From Butyrivibrio sp. (lineage in GTDB: Bacteria; Bacillota; Clostridia; Lachnospirales; Lachnospiraceae), in contig SVGC01000006.1 of assembly GCA_015056495.1 (NCBI GenBank), positions 1 through 64,000 of the forward strand: DNA of 64,000 nucleotides, written 5' to 3'. Below the pieces are notes generated by a model that was not told where the DNA came from, did no database searches, and was given only the letters and a program-made list of their open reading frames with translations. Positions 8,533 through 18,054 of the stretch are shown piece after piece. Both the position numbers and the translations under genes were made by a program. Position 1 is the first letter of the stretch, and every line of letters starts with the position of its first letter.

Positions 8533-10221
8533 CTAAATTCGTGGAGCAAATTTCAGTTTTTCATGCTGATCTCTCTTCATGGCATACATTCTTTTGTCTG
8601 CGAGAAGATATATAGATCTGGCATTAGCTTCAACTGTTTCATGTTTAAAAGCATATCCATAAGCTACACTTCGTACGTACTTTGGAGATAATACGTTTTG
8701 CGCCTGCAGCGCACCGGTCAGCTTGCTCAGGTGGCTTTCTACTTCATCAGGAGAGCTGTTTTTCAAGATGACTGTGAACTCGTCGCCGCCAATCCTATAG
8801 CATGTACCAATTTCAGAAAAACAGTGCTTGAGGGAAGTTGAAAAATCCTTGATCAGACAATCACCTGCGTTGTGACCCTGTTTATCATTAGTTTCTTTTA
8901 ATCCATTAAGATCCAGACTTATAATACAATAATCTTTTCTCTCATGATCCAGGGCCTGAAGATCTTTTTCATATAAGGATCTGTTAGGCAGGTCTGTAAG
9001 TCCGTCTGCATAGGCAAGTCTGCTGAGTGATTCGTATTCCTTCTGAAGGGCATAAGACTCTGCTACGTAGGTTGTATAGTAGAGCAAAATACACATTGCA
9101 TAGATGATAGCAGCAATTATCAAAAGATGATATATGATCGTATGGGTTCCTTCAAAATTGCCGCCTTGTATTATTGCTATGATCAGGCATATGAATAGCA
9201 GTGTACTTGGAATAAAGAGGCTGTAGAGGATGATACTATGGCCTTTCTCCATCTTATGCTTGATAGTATCCATGATAAATTCATACCATATTATCAATAT
9301 CAAAATTCCGCCAACTAACATGGTAAATGGTAGAGTCAGCATATAATTGGCTATTCCCGCAAAATTCATGATAATAAACAGTATGCAACCGGATATCGAT
9401 GAAATGGATATTACAGTAAATACATGCTTATTAAGGTACTGACTAATTTCAGATAATATGATAAAGATAATTGGAATACCTACGTTTAGGGCAGTAAAAC
9501 CTATTACCGTATTATAGTGGTCATTCATAAATATAAAAATGATATCGTAAAAGCAGTGCAGCCATATGCCTAGTACAAAGCATAGGAGCGAACTGAATAT
9601 CTGTATCCTTAGGTTTGGTATGAATGAATAAAAAATTATAGAGATAAATAGCAATGACGCTCCAAACACAATCAAAAAGATACCTACAAATAGTGGAGAA
9701 GAATAATTATCAATGGTAAATGCCTGCAAGGAATAATAATCACCATAATACATATTTGTGCAGAAATCATTGATGCCATTTTGAGTAGGATACAGGTAAA
9801 TGGAGAGTCTTGTATTGTCAAAGTCTGTGTTGAAAGATATCAGATGATGTCTGTTAACAACGAACTTATCTGATGCATATTCCATAGTGCACCAGTCATA
9901 GATCATGTCGTCATCCAAATATATTTCCACAGCGGTAAATTCTGTCTTAAATATGAGAGCAGGGAAAAGCTCATCTTTGTTGCCTTTCAATACTCTTGTA
10001 AGTAATATCTTATCACCTTTGACCACGTAGGAGTCTTTTTTAAACTGAGCTAAGCTGTCAGTAGAAGCCAGGACTCCATTTTGGTATATTTCCCAACCTT
10101 TATCAAAGGTGAAAATTTTCTTACGGCTTGTAAAAGAAATGTTTTGCAGAATTGTAAGCACCAACACAAGTAAGATAAAGGAGATGATTGGAGCGACAAT
10201 TATTTTGTCATGTTTTGTCAT
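8533..10221 (-). CDS. Membrane GGDEF protein (putative diguanylate cyclase)
   Basis: A 562-residue protein that would make c-di-GMP from two GTP. The N-terminal transmembrane segment is followed by an extracytoplasmic domain of about 150 residues. Six to eight hydrophobic helices come next, arranged like the 7TMR-DISM sensor class. The C-terminal GGDEF domain has the intact signature GGDEF from residue 478, and LTDLPNR and DLNGLKETND blocks upstream of it. No EAL domain is present, and no RxxD inhibitory site was recognised. The frame opens at 10284, but ATG 10221 has a strong ribosome binding site (AGGAGGT) and overlaps the upstream GGDEF gene by 14 nt, so the two are probably translationally coupled. 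Confidence 0.9.
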   Translation of the reverse strand: MTKHDKIIVAPIISFILLVLVLTILQNISFTSRKKIFTFDKGWEIYQNGVLASTDSLAQFKKDSYVVKGDKILLTRVLKGNKDELFPALIFKTEFTAVEIYLDDDMIYDWCTMEYASDKFVVNRHHLISFNTDFDNTRLSIYLYPTQNGINDFCTNMYYGDYYSLQAFTIDNYSSPLFVGIFLIVFGASLLFISIIFYSFIPNLRIQIFSSLLCFVLGIWLHCFYDIIFIFMNDHYNTVIGFTALNVGIPIIFIILSEISQYLNKHVFTVISISSISGCILFIIMNFAGIANYMLTLPFTMLVGGILILIIWYEFIMDTIKHKMEKGHSIILYSLFIPSTLLFICLIIAIIQGGNFEGTHTIIYHLLIIAAIIYAMCILLYYTTYVAESYALQKEYESLSRLAYADGLTDLPNRSLYEKDLQALDHERKDYCIISLDLNGLKETNDKQGHNAGDCLIKDFSTSLKHCFSEIGTCYRIGGDEFTVILKNSSPDEVESHLSKLTGALQAQNVLSPKYVRSVAYGYAFKHETVEANARSIYLLADKRMYAMKRDQHEKLKFAPRI

Positions 10222-11977
10222 TGTCAGCACCTCCTTCCAGTATTGAGTCCTGTATTGCCTGATATATGCGAGATATAGTATCACTGTGGTGACGCTGCTT
10301 CATTGAGTACATATTGCTGTCTGCGATCATGTAGATATCTTTTGCAGAACCTGTATATTCAGGTCTTGAGGCAGCATATCCCCAGGATGCTGAGTAACTG
10401 AATTTGGACTCTTGAGTATTATGCTCATTCATCATTTCCTGTAATTTATTAAAATAGTCAGGACAACGATCAGAATGATCGCCTCTGAAGATAACTATAA
10501 ATTCATCGCCACCCATACGGCCAATAAGATATGAAGTTGCAAATACCTCTTTTAACATATTGGCAAAGCCCTGAATAAAGATATCACCTTCATGATGACC
10601 TAGTGTATCGTTGACCTGCTTGAGATGATCAAGGTCAAGACTGATGATGGTGTAGATTGCATGAGAATAGGATAACTCTGCAAGAACCTGCTCACAACGA
10701 GCTCTATTGGCAAGACCTGTAAGAGCATCACTGTATGCCAGTCCTTTAAGATGCTCTTTTACATTGAGTGAATTGATAGTCTCCATGCAGTGTAAAAAAT
10801 AGTTAACCATGATGCACAATGTCAGTATGATCGAGCCATAGGTCACAGCTACAATAGCAAAAGGATCATTTGGAATTTCAAGATAGTATTTACGACAATA
10901 TAATCTGATCATGTCTATAAGTGAGCATAACATGATAATAATAACTCCCAGGAGCAGGGTGGATTTAGAACTGGCAGTACCAGGATTGCTGGATAAGCGC
11001 GGGTTGAGTTTAATGTCTGTAAACAGTTTATATGCTATATAAATTACTGATAGAAGTATGATGATATGTGAAACTGATAGCAGGCGGCATAGATGTAGCA
11101 CGCCTGTTATATGTAATATAAATGCTATGACTGGAAACAGCAGATTGACTGTGATAAGCAGGTTATCAAACTGATCGATGCTGCTTTTATCAATACTGTA
11201 GAGGTATAGCCCGACTGCGCTAAAAGGTATAAGGTACAATGGCATATATCTAAGATATACATATAAATCGGAATTGCCTATCAGGATGTTCAGAAAGCCA
11301 TCATATGCAAAGATATACAGCCCAAGGCATAATGAGATAAGAGCACTGAAAAGTCCGCTTAAGTCATTAGCTTTTTTGATCATCAAAAGTGGCATCATGA
11401 TCAGCATCATGATACTGAATAGTACCAGGAAAACGCTGACAAATAGAGGAATTCTGTTGAATTCCATGATTTTTTTATAGATGTCATTCCTGCCGCCATA
11501 TATGATTTCAGAAAGGCTTTCAAATTTCGTTTTCTCTGTGGATGTAAGAACGATAGTTAAGATATGAGACTTTGTGGCGTCTTCCACTGCAATATAGTGA
11601 GTGGCATCTGGAAGCATCTTGTTTTGAGCAAGATAATCCTGCCCGTAACTATAGACATTGGCGCCATCTATAGATACATCAACTGCATAAAAAGAAGTAA
11701 AGAACGAAACACAGGCTTTTTGGTATACAGTCGGTGGCAATTCTATAGAGAGAGTCGCAGAATCGCCCATAGAAAGAGAAGATAAATTAACATCAGAAAA
11801 AGAGACATTACTTGTAGTAGTGCCATTTATAGTAAATGTGAAATTATCATCTAGACTTATCAGCTCATGCTCATAAGGCATGTTGGTGACAGTTGAACCA
11901 AATATCACCATACTCATAGGTATAAGCATAGCAAGCATTATTATGAGCATGACCTTAAATGGAGAAAACTCTTTCAT
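10208..11977 (-). CDS. Membrane GGDEF protein (putative diguanylate cyclase)
   Basis: A 589-residue protein with the same plan as its downstream neighbour: an N-terminal TM helix, an extracytoplasmic sensor of about 140 residues, a block of about seven TM helices and a cytoplasmic GGDEF domain. The signature GGDEF starts at residue 489 inside RMGGDEFIVIF, and the ALTGLANR and SLDLDHLKQVND blocks are intact, so an active cyclase is expected. The two proteins look like an old tandem duplication whose sensor halves have diverged, which would let them read different signals. It starts 42 nt after a TPR lipoprotein gene whose product could share the outer membrane face. Confidence 0.9.
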   Translation of the reverse strand: MKEFSPFKVMLIIMLAMLIPMSMVIFGSTVTNMPYEHELISLDDNFTFTINGTTTSNVSFSDVNLSSLSMGDSATLSIELPPTVYQKACVSFFTSFYAVDVSIDGANVYSYGQDYLAQNKMLPDATHYIAVEDATKSHILTIVLTSTEKTKFESLSEIIYGGRNDIYKKIMEFNRIPLFVSVFLVLFSIMMLIMMPLLMIKKANDLSGLFSALISLCLGLYIFAYDGFLNILIGNSDLYVYLRYMPLYLIPFSAVGLYLYSIDKSSIDQFDNLLITVNLLFPVIAFILHITGVLHLCRLLSVSHIIILLSVIYIAYKLFTDIKLNPRLSSNPGTASSKSTLLLGVIIIMLCSLIDMIRLYCRKYYLEIPNDPFAIVAVTYGSIILTLCIMVNYFLHCMETINSLNVKEHLKGLAYSDALTGLANRARCEQVLAELSYSHAIYTIISLDLDHLKQVNDTLGHHEGDIFIQGFANMLKEVFATSYLIGRMGGDEFIVIFRGDHSDRCPDYFNKLQEMMNEHNTQESKFSYSASWGYAASRPEYTGSAKDIYMIADSNMYSMKQRHHSDTISRIYQAIQDSILEGGADNDKT

Positions 11978-12019
11978 ATAGGTCGTTCCTCACATGTAGC
12001 TATTTGCTGGTATTTGCCT

Positions 12020-13087
12020 TTAAGACCTAGTTGATAAAAATATGTACTCTCTCTTGGCTGTATCGTCATCCGGATACATAGATAAATATGTCTCCATCAA
12101 AGAAAGGGCTGTAGTATAATCACCGTAATATTCATAGGCGGTTATTTTGTTTAAGAATAAAGCCTGATTATATTCAGGGTCATCCAGTGAAAGACCGGAT
12201 TCAAAACTTTGTATCGCCTGTTCATATTCACCCATTTTTAATTGACAAATACCTAGCTGATTATATATATCGGCATGATTTGCATCTTCCTCAAGATACG
12301 TTTTGTAAACACTTATAGCATAATTGTAATCGCCCTGATTTTCACCGGTCTGACCAAGTAATAATACGACAGGAGCCTTTTCGGTGTCTCGTTCATTTCT
12401 GGCAAGCTCCAGATAACGCTGGGCATCAGCATTATTTCCGAGATAAAAAGAAATCTGGCCTTTTTCATAATTGGTCATGAACTGGTCGTTTTTATCAATG
12501 GCTGATTGCAATATGGACAAGCCTTCCTCTTCATAGCCATTTTCACTAAGGGCTTTATAAATAGTGATCATCATGTCATAGTCTCTTGGAGCAATTGCGA
12601 TTGCCCTATCAAAATCAGCTGTAGCACTATCATGATCACCATTTTTAAGGAAAGCCACACCTCTAAGATAGCAGGCTGATTTATCCTTTGGATGAAGAGC
12701 GGTTATTGCGTTGTATACTTCAATTGCTGATGCATAATCTCCAAGTTTGGAATAGCATTCAGCCAGATAAAAATTGGTGTCAAAATCTATATCAGTAGCG
12801 ATACCGCTTCCTGAAGAAAGTGAAGTCAACAGAGCTTCTGCTGCTTCATCATATCTGCCAAGTTCCAGATAAGCAATGCCAAGACCTCTATAAGTGAGAT
12901 GCTTGTTTTCGCCTGCAGCGATAGCTTCTTCAAAAGAGGCAATGGCAGAGTCATACTCATGTGATGACAAATAAGACATTCCCTTGTCAGCATTTTCATG
13001 GGCTGTAAGAGAGCTACAACCGGTTGTGCCTATGCAAATGGCTGACAAGAGAGTGCATATTAATAGTCGTTTATTATTCCCCATCAT
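12020..13087 (-). CDS. TPR-repeat lipoprotein
   Basis: A 355-residue protein with a lipoprotein signal sequence: basic MMGNNKR, a hydrophobic core and lipobox IGTTGC. Nearly all of the rest is made of about nine TPR-like 34-residue repeats (for example YRGLGIAYLELGRYDEAAEA), so it is a superhelical binding scaffold attached to the outer face of the membrane. The frame is open from TTG 13105, but that codon is part of the GGAG ribosome binding site; ATG 13087 is 12 nt downstream of it. It lies between ridA and two membrane GGDEF genes in one unit. A role as a periplasm-side partner of the GGDEF sensors is inference. Confidence 0.85.
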   Translation of the reverse strand: MMGNNKRLLICTLLSAICIGTTGCSSLTAHENADKGMSYLSSHEYDSAIASFEEAIAAGENKHLTYRGLGIAYLELGRYDEAAEALLTSLSSGSGIATDIDFDTNFYLAECYSKLGDYASAIEVYNAITALHPKDKSACYLRGVAFLKNGDHDSATADFDRAIAIAPRDYDMMITIYKALSENGYEEEGLSILQSAIDKNDQFMTNYEKGQISFYLGNNADAQRYLELARNERDTEKAPVVLLLGQTGENQGDYNYAISVYKTYLEEDANHADIYNQLGICQLKMGEYEQAIQSFESGLSLDDPEYNQALFLNKITAYEYYGDYTTALSLMETYLSMYPDDDTAKREYIFLSTRS

Positions 13088-13132
13088 AGAATAAAGAATC
13101 TCCAAATGTTGATAGTAAAAAATTCAGGTAAA

Positions 13133-13507
13133 TTATGCTAAATATGCAGTAATCTCAACTTCGCATAATACATTCTTTGGAAGCTGCTTTACAGCTACAC
13201 AGCTACGTGCTGGCTTGCTTGTAAAATATTTCTCATAAACTGAATTGAATGCTGCAAAATCCCCCATATCTGCCAGGAAGCAGGTTGTCTTAACAACATG
13301 CTCATAATCTGTTCCTGCTGCACTTAAGATCTCACCGATGTTCTTGCAGACAAGATCAGCCTGAGCTGTGATGTCGTTTCCTTCAATTTCACCAGTAGCC
13401 GGATTGATAGGAATCTGACCTGAAGCAAATAAAAACTGGCCTGCCTTGATGGCCTGTGAATAAGGTCCGATTGCTGCTGGTGCTTTACTTGTAGATATTT
13501 TTTCCAT
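13133..13507 (-). CDS. ridA: RidA family reactive-intermediate deaminase
   Basis: A 124-residue protein of the YjgF/YER057c/UK114 family, which hydrolyses reactive enamine and imine intermediates formed by PLP enzymes such as threonine dehydratase. Family marks are the N-terminal APAAIGPYSQAI, the FASGQIPINP block, and the C-terminal RSCVAVKQLPKNVLCEVE, in which the Arg is the substrate-carboxylate ligand. Full length. The start is ATG 13507 with GGAGGA upstream. It is first in a unit leading into the TPR lipoprotein and GGDEF genes (46 nt gap), a pairing with no known functional logic. Confidence 0.95.
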   Translation of the reverse strand: MEKISTSKAPAAIGPYSQAIKAGQFLFASGQIPINPATGEIEGNDITAQADLVCKNIGEILSAAGTDYEHVVKTTCFLADMGDFAAFNSVYEKYFTSKPARSCVAVKQLPKNVLCEVEITAYLA

Positions 13508-13545
13508 AACTGACTCCTCCGATATTTTTTCTATTTATTATGTTA

Positions 13546-13551
13546 ATTATA
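13546..13551 (-). promoter_or_regulatory. Extended -10 promoter element for ridA unit
   Basis: Reading the minus strand, TGATATAAT (an extended -10, TGnTATAAT) lies about 40 nt before the ridA start. No convincing -35 is seen, which is tolerable for an extended -10. Confidence 0.5.
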
Positions 13552-13873
13552 TCACATGAGAGCAGTGCTGGACGAGTGTTTGCACCTTGCAGAAATTAAT
13601 ATTTTTTTCTAAATAAGATAGTAAAAATATCATTAAGAAAAAATAATTTGTTTTATGATCGTGATTTTGGATATAAAAGAGATTTAGATGTAGTTATTTC
13701 TCTCAAAATAATGTTTAAGCTGTATAATATAAATGATATAACGATAATAAGCAACAAGTTATAGCTTGTATGTTTTTTATCCGGCTATAGCATAACGTTT
13801 CCTCTTGGATCACTGGAATACAGGAAAGTAAAGATTCAAGAAGCCATCTATTTAAATATGGAGGACAAAAGAT
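13552..13873. other. AT-rich intergenic region between divergent ridA and DUF4342-like gene
   Basis: About 320 nt with no open frame. It holds a TATAAT at 13723-13728 that may serve the plus-strand gene at 13874. A transcribed leader of about 140 nt would follow, with a weak stem (CAAG/CTTG) near 13753-13766. I recognise no known riboswitch or attenuator in it. Confidence 0.4.
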
Positions 13874-14272
13874 ATGGAAATTACATTAGAGGCAGTTGAA
13901 AAGGTTATGAATGCAACAGGAGCAGACTATCAGACAGCAAAAACTGTACTTGAACAGGCTGACGGCAACCCAGATGAAGCAATTAAGCTCCTTACACCGG
14001 TTTCTGACGAAACAAAGGCTTCAACTGATGATATTATCAATAAAATGAAAGCTAAGGTTAAGGAAGGAAACGTAGATCGCATTCAGATCAAGAGAAATGA
14101 TGAGATCCTTTTGAGCATTCCTGTTAATGTAGGAATTGTAGGCGGCATCATTGGTCTGGCATGCATCCCTTGGGCACTTATTGCTGGAGCAGCTGCTGCA
14201 TTCGGTCTTGGATGCACTTATGAGATCATCAAAAAAGACGGAACTACAGACGAAATTAAGACAGAAGAATAA
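13874..14272 (+). CDS. UBA-like/DUF4342 domain protein
   Basis: A 132-residue protein. Residues 1-45 form a UBA/TS-N-like three-helix domain (VEKVMNATGADYQTAKTVLEQADGNPDEAI split by its loops), the fold found in EF-Ts. Residues about 55-125 match the DUF4342 pattern, with RIQIKRNDEILLSIPVNVG followed by a hydrophobic Gly/Ala-rich hairpin (about 93-115) that could dip into a membrane. The function of this combination is unknown; such proteins are widespread in Clostridia. It is a single-gene unit ending at a terminator. Start ATG 13874 has GGAGG upstream. Confidence 0.8.
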   Translation: MEITLEAVEKVMNATGADYQTAKTVLEQADGNPDEAIKLLTPVSDETKASTDDIINKMKAKVKEGNVDRIQIKRNDEILLSIPVNVGIVGGIIGLACIPWALIAGAAAAFGLGCTYEIIKKDGTTDEIKTEE

Positions 14273-14314
14273 GTACTCGGCAAAAAATATAAAGGATGAA
14301 ATATTACTAAAAAT

Positions 14315-14350
14315 AAGGCGCTCAGTTTTTAACTGAACGCCTTTAGTATT
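14315..14350. terminator. Bidirectional intrinsic terminator
   Basis: A 13-bp stem with one mismatch (14315-14327 with 14331-14343) and a 3-nt loop, flanked by A-rich and T-rich runs. It separates the convergent DUF4342-like and HU genes. Confidence 0.8.
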
Positions 14351-14363
14351 TTGCATTAGCAAA

Positions 14364-14642
14364 TTATTTCTTATTAACAGCATCCTTAAGAGCTTTACCA
14401 GCTTTGAACTTAGGAGCTACAGATGCAGCAATCTTGATTTCCTTGCCTGTCTGTGGGTTGCGGCCTGTTCTAGCAGCTCTCTTAGCTGTTTCGAATGTAC
14501 CAAAGCCTACAAGCTGAACCTTACCCTTTTTCTTAAGTTCCTTTGTTACAGCGTTTGTGAATGCGTTAAGTGCATTACCAGCGTCTTTCTTTGAAAGACC
14601 AGCTTCTTTTGCGATAGCATCGATTAATTCTGTCTTGTTCAT
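14364..14642 (-). CDS. HU family DNA-binding protein
   Basis: A 92-residue histone-like nucleoid protein. It starts [20 protein letters not shown] and carries the family hallmark [20 protein letters not shown], whose Arg-rich beta arm wraps DNA and whose Pro intercalates. The C-terminal lysine-rich helix is intact and length is standard. It is monocistronic, with GGAGGG upstream of ATG 14642. A promoter is visible on the minus strand: TTAACG at 14706-14701 and TATAGT at 14684-14679, with a 16-nt spacer. Confidence 0.97.
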   Translation of the reverse strand: MNKTELIDAIAKEAGLSKKDAGNALNAFTNAVTKELKKKGKVQLVGFGTFETAKRAARTGRNPQTGKEIKIAASVAPKFKAGKALKDAVNKK

Positions 14643-14738
14643 TTTATAGTACCCTCCAAAAAGAAATATTTGTAACTTACTATATTTTACTACTATTTGA
14701 CGTTAATGCAAAGGGAAAATGGTGTAAAATGGGCGCTT

Positions 14739-16244
14739 TTATGCATTTTTTTTATGAGCAAGCACATATAGTACTGAAATTGTTAATAATATTCCTGCTA
14801 CAAGCGGAACCACAGGACTCTGAACAAATCCGGCAATCATATATGTAGCAAATGAAATAGCTGCAACTGTCATGGCATATGGAAGCTGAGTGGATACATG
14901 TGAAATGTGATCGCACTGAGCACCTGCTGATGACATGATCGTTGTATCTGAAATAGGTGAACAGTGGTCACCGCAAACAGCACCTGCCATGCAAGCTGAT
15001 ACGCAAATGATTGAAATAGGGTTGCCATCGGTAAGTGGGAACACGTTTAAGGTAATAGGAATCAGGATTCCAAAAGTTCCCCAGGATGTTCCTGTTGCAA
15101 AAGCAAGGAAAGCAGCAATTATAAAGATAATAGCTGGAAGGAAATTCAATAATGAACCTGCTGTCATGGATACGATCTGAGCAACATACTCTTTTGCACC
15201 AAGAGAATCTGTCATACCCTTAAGTGTCCAGGCAAGAGCCAGGATAGTGATAGCTGGAACCATTGATATAAATCCTTCTGTAAGGCATTTCATACAGTCT
15301 TTGAAAGGAAGGACTCTTCTGATCAAATAGAAGATAACAGTAATTACAAGAGCTACAAAGCTTCCAAGGACAAGTCCTACAGACGCGTCGCTGTTTGCAA
15401 AGGAGTCAATGAATGAAGTACCGTCAAAGAATCCACCTGTGTAGATCATTCCAATGACACATGAGATGATGAGGACAACAACAGGAAGGATCAGGTCAAT
15501 AACTTTTCCTTTGCCAATGACATCATTATTTTCAAGCGCTTTATCATCTTTTATTGTGAAAAGATCGCCTGCCATAGCATTTTTTTCATATTTAGCCATA
15601 GCTCCGTATTCAACATGGAATACAGACATGAGCACCATCATAAGGATGGTAAGCAGAGCATAGTAGTTGTATGGAATTGCTTTTATGAACAGCATAAGCC
15701 CATTTGTTCCTTCTGGTGCGAAGCCTGAAACGGCAGCAGCCCAGGAAGAAATAGGAGCTATGATACATATTGGAGCAGCTGTGGCATCTATAAGGTAAGC
15801 CAGCTTAGCTCTGGAAATCTTGTGTTTGTCTGTAACAGGTCTCATAACGCTGCCTACTGTAAGGCAATTGAAATAGTCATCGATAAAGATGAGACATCCT
15901 AAAAGGATCGTTGTGAGCTGCGCAGCAGTCTTGTTCTTAACGTGATTTGCTGCCCAATTACCAAAAGCGGCAGAACCACCGGCTTTATTCATAAGGCTGA
16001 CCATTACGCCAAGAAATACAAGGAATAGCAGGATTCCTACATTGTATGAATCGGACAACTGAGCGATAAGCCCATAATCTTCATTAGTAAAAATGTGGTT
16101 TAAAGTTCCCTCAAAATTAAATCCGGAATAAAAAAGACCTCCGAAAATGATTCCCACAAATAAAGAACTATAAACTTCTTTTGTTATAAGAGCCAAGATA
16201 ATGGCAACAAGTGGCGGAACTAAAGCCCAAAATGTTGCGTACAT
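14739..16244 (-). CDS. nhaC: NhaC family Na+/H+ antiporter
   Basis: A 501-residue membrane transporter that exchanges sodium, or in some relatives small organic acids or amines, for protons. It has about 11-12 hydrophobic helices and the conserved family blocks FIDDYFNCLTVGSVMRPV and ATGTSWGTFGILIPI, plus GDHCSPISDTTIMSSAGA near the C-terminus. The frame is open from 16301, but ATG 16244 lies behind AGGGAGGAAA and is the preferred start. It is transcribed alone; no terminator is evident between it and the HU gene. Substrate cannot be fixed from sequence: the wider NhaC group includes malate/lactate and amino-acid/proton exchangers. Confidence 0.9.
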   Translation of the reverse strand: MYATFWALVPPLVAIILALITKEVYSSLFVGIIFGGLFYSGFNFEGTLNHIFTNEDYGLIAQLSDSYNVGILLFLVFLGVMVSLMNKAGGSAAFGNWAANHVKNKTAAQLTTILLGCLIFIDDYFNCLTVGSVMRPVTDKHKISRAKLAYLIDATAAPICIIAPISSWAAAVSGFAPEGTNGLMLFIKAIPYNYYALLTILMMVLMSVFHVEYGAMAKYEKNAMAGDLFTIKDDKALENNDVIGKGKVIDLILPVVVLIISCVIGMIYTGGFFDGTSFIDSFANSDASVGLVLGSFVALVITVIFYLIRRVLPFKDCMKCLTEGFISMVPAITILALAWTLKGMTDSLGAKEYVAQIVSMTAGSLLNFLPAIIFIIAAFLAFATGTSWGTFGILIPITLNVFPLTDGNPISIICVSACMAGAVCGDHCSPISDTTIMSSAGAQCDHISHVSTQLPYAMTVAAISFATYMIAGFVQSPVVPLVAGILLTISVLYVLAHKKNA

Positions 16245-16540
16245 AATATATTTCCTCCCTAGGTTTTGGTAGTAATTGATGTGTAAAAATAGATTTAGCA
16301 CAATCTTTTTCTAAGTATAAGATTTATAATTATGCATTGCAAGGGGTATTTTTTTTACAGAGGGCGGATGATGAAACGGATTAGTGCTTATGAAAACTAC
16401 TGAAAGAAGCTGATGGTTAGGGAATTGAATATTTAATACGTGGGAATTTATAGTTTATTTAATTTTTTTATTTTCATTTTTATGTAAAAAAAGATATTGC
16501 AATTTTATTAATGGTTATGTTATATTATGATTCGCTGTCA
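16245..16540. other. AT-rich intergenic region, divergent nhaC and Rpn-like copy 1
   Basis: About 300 nt with no gene-sized frame. It contains a T-rich tract around 16346-16352 and candidate -10 elements (for example TATATT near 16521) ahead of the duplicated leader that begins at 16541. I see no repeats or known RNA elements in the first 200 nt. Confidence 0.35.
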
Positions 16541-16648
16541 GAATTCTATCTGATAGCAAGTTAATCATTATTTCATGGGTTTATCACCCGTAAGCTCCAT
16601 TATTGCATGCAAAGGCTTATTAAGAAATAAAAAATGAAAGGATAAAAG
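16541..16648 (+). repeat. Duplicated 5' leader of Rpn-like genes, copy A
   Basis: This 108-nt segment from GAATTCTATCTGATAG to the GTG start is almost identical to 18863-18971. It contains a short palindrome (CTATCTGATAG) and a small GGGT/ACCC hairpin. Conservation of the leader shows that the repeat unit includes regulatory sequence as well as coding sequence. Confidence 0.85.
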
Positions 16649-17776
16649 GTGAGTAGTAGTAATAATAAATTATCGCAATATTTTCCTGTCATAAGGGCAA
16701 GGGAAGATATAAGTAATGAAATAGAAAATAATGAGAAACTGAAGACTGTTTTTAACAGTTGGAGTGAAGAACACCGGGAAGAATTTCTTGAAATATGCAC
16801 GGGTAATAAAGGTGTAAAAATGTTATACGATACATATTTTAAGGAGCTGCTTAATCCGGAAACTGTCCCGGAAAGGCTTTCAGCGTTACTCAGCGTAATC
16901 TTAAAAAGAAAAGTAACAGTTAAATATGTGCTTCCAAATGACGGGACAAGGCTTGGAGATGAGATGTCACTCATTATTACTGACATAGTGGTAGAACTCG
17001 AAGATCATTCTATAGCTAATATAGAAGTTCAGAAAATAGGATACGCATTCACTGGCGAAAGAGCATCCTGCTACTCTGCAGATTTGCTACTAAGACAATA
17101 CAAACGAGTCAAAGACAAGTTGAAAGAGAAATTCACCTATAAAAATATAGGATCTGTTTATACAATAGTATTTTTGGAAAGAAGTCCAGCAGTATTCAAA
17201 GAATATCCTGAGAAGTATGTTCACTACTTCAAAAGCACATCAGATACAGGCCTGGAGCTTGGAATGCTTCAAAATATTATCTTCATTCCGGTTGATATTT
17301 TTCTGGAAAAACTTCATAATAAAGGTATACAAGATGAGTTGGATGCTTGGCTTACATTCCTTGGATGCGATGAGCCGGAGTATATAGTTGAACTTATAAA
17401 TAAGTATCCTATCTTCAAAGGCATGTATGCGGATTTATACAATATGTGTCTAAATGTGGAAGGGGTGATGAATATGTTTTCAAAAGAACTTCAGATTCTA
17501 GACCAAAATACTGTTAAATATATGATCGATGAAATGCAGGAAGAGCTTGATAATATAAAGGATGAGCTGGATACAGCTAAGAGTGAACTGGATACAACTA
17601 AGACTGAACTGGATACAACCAAGACTGAGCTGGATACAACTAAGAGTGAACTAGATACAGCTAAGACTGAGCTAGATACAGCCAATACCACGATTTCCAA
17701 TCAATCCAAGGAAATTGCTGATAAGGAAAAACTTATCGCAAAGCTTCAAGCTGAGTTGAAAAAGCATCAAAAGTAA
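16649..17776 (+). CDS. PD-(D/E)XK nuclease family protein (Rpn/transposase_31-like), copy 1
   Basis: A 375-residue protein of the PD-(D/E)XK superfamily group linked to recombination-promoting nucleases (Rpn). The catalytic pattern is visible as Asp near residue 112 (LIITDIVVE) and ExQ near 126 (NIEVQK), the usual form in this family, followed by the conserved RASCYSADLLLRQY. The N-terminal YDTYFKELLNPETVPERLSA matches the family entry region. Residues about 305-346 are six perfect-length heptad repeats of ELDTTKT type encoded by 21-bp units, predicting a coiled coil. The start is GTG 16649. It lies in tandem with a second intact copy at 18972 and a broken one at 20148. The biological role of such chromosomal copies is unresolved. 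Confidence 0.85.
   Translation: MSSSNNKLSQYFPVIRAREDISNEIENNEKLKTVFNSWSEEHREEFLEICTGNKGVKMLYDTYFKELLNPETVPERLSALLSVILKRKVTVKYVLPNDGTRLGDEMSLIITDIVVELEDHSIANIEVQKIGYAFTGERASCYSADLLLRQYKRVKDKLKEKFTYKNIGSVYTIVFLERSPAVFKEYPEKYVHYFKSTSDTGLELGMLQNIIFIPVDIFLEKLHNKGIQDELDAWLTFLGCDEPEYIVELINKYPIFKGMYADLYNMCLNVEGVMNMFSKELQILDQNTVKYMIDEMQEELDNIKDELDTAKSELDTTKTELDTTKTELDTTKSELDTAKTELDTANTTISNQSKEIADKEKLIAKLQAELKKHQK
17561..17686 (+). repeat. Six 21-bp in-frame tandem repeats (heptad coiled coil)
   Basis: Six consecutive 21-bp units encode D/SELDTAK/TTK heptads at the C-terminus of Rpn-like copy 1. Units differ by a few mostly silent changes, as expected for slippage- or recombination-driven copy-number variation. 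Confidence 0.9.
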
Positions 17777-17805
17777 TGAAGTAATAATAAAATATAGTTC
17801 ATATC

Positions 17806-17850
17806 AATCCCAATTCAAAGGTAGCAATTATCTTTGAATTGGGATTTTTT
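17806..17850 (+). terminator. Intrinsic terminator after Rpn-like copy 1
   Basis: A perfect 15-bp stem (17806-17820 with 17832-17846), an 11-nt loop, then a T run to 17850. Confidence 0.9.
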
Positions 17851-17985
17851 ACGTATATGATATAAATAATTATGAACGATAAACCGATAATTATATTGAA
17901 GATGATTAATGAAAAAGAATAATTTTTAAAAATTTACTAAAAGATGTATAAAATATATCAAAATACAGAAAAATCCACTATCGTT

Positions 17986-17996
17986 TGTGCTAGAAT
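17986..17996 (+). promoter_or_regulatory. Extended -10 promoter before the priming transferase
   Basis: TGTGCTAGAAT contains TGnTAGAAT, an extended -10, about 60 nt upstream of the sugar-phosphate transferase start. No clear -35 is seen. Confidence 0.45.
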
Positions 17997-18054
17997 TAAC
18001 CTGTGAGATAGTCTAAAGATGTATGGCGCATAAATATTTTATGAGGGATCAAAT

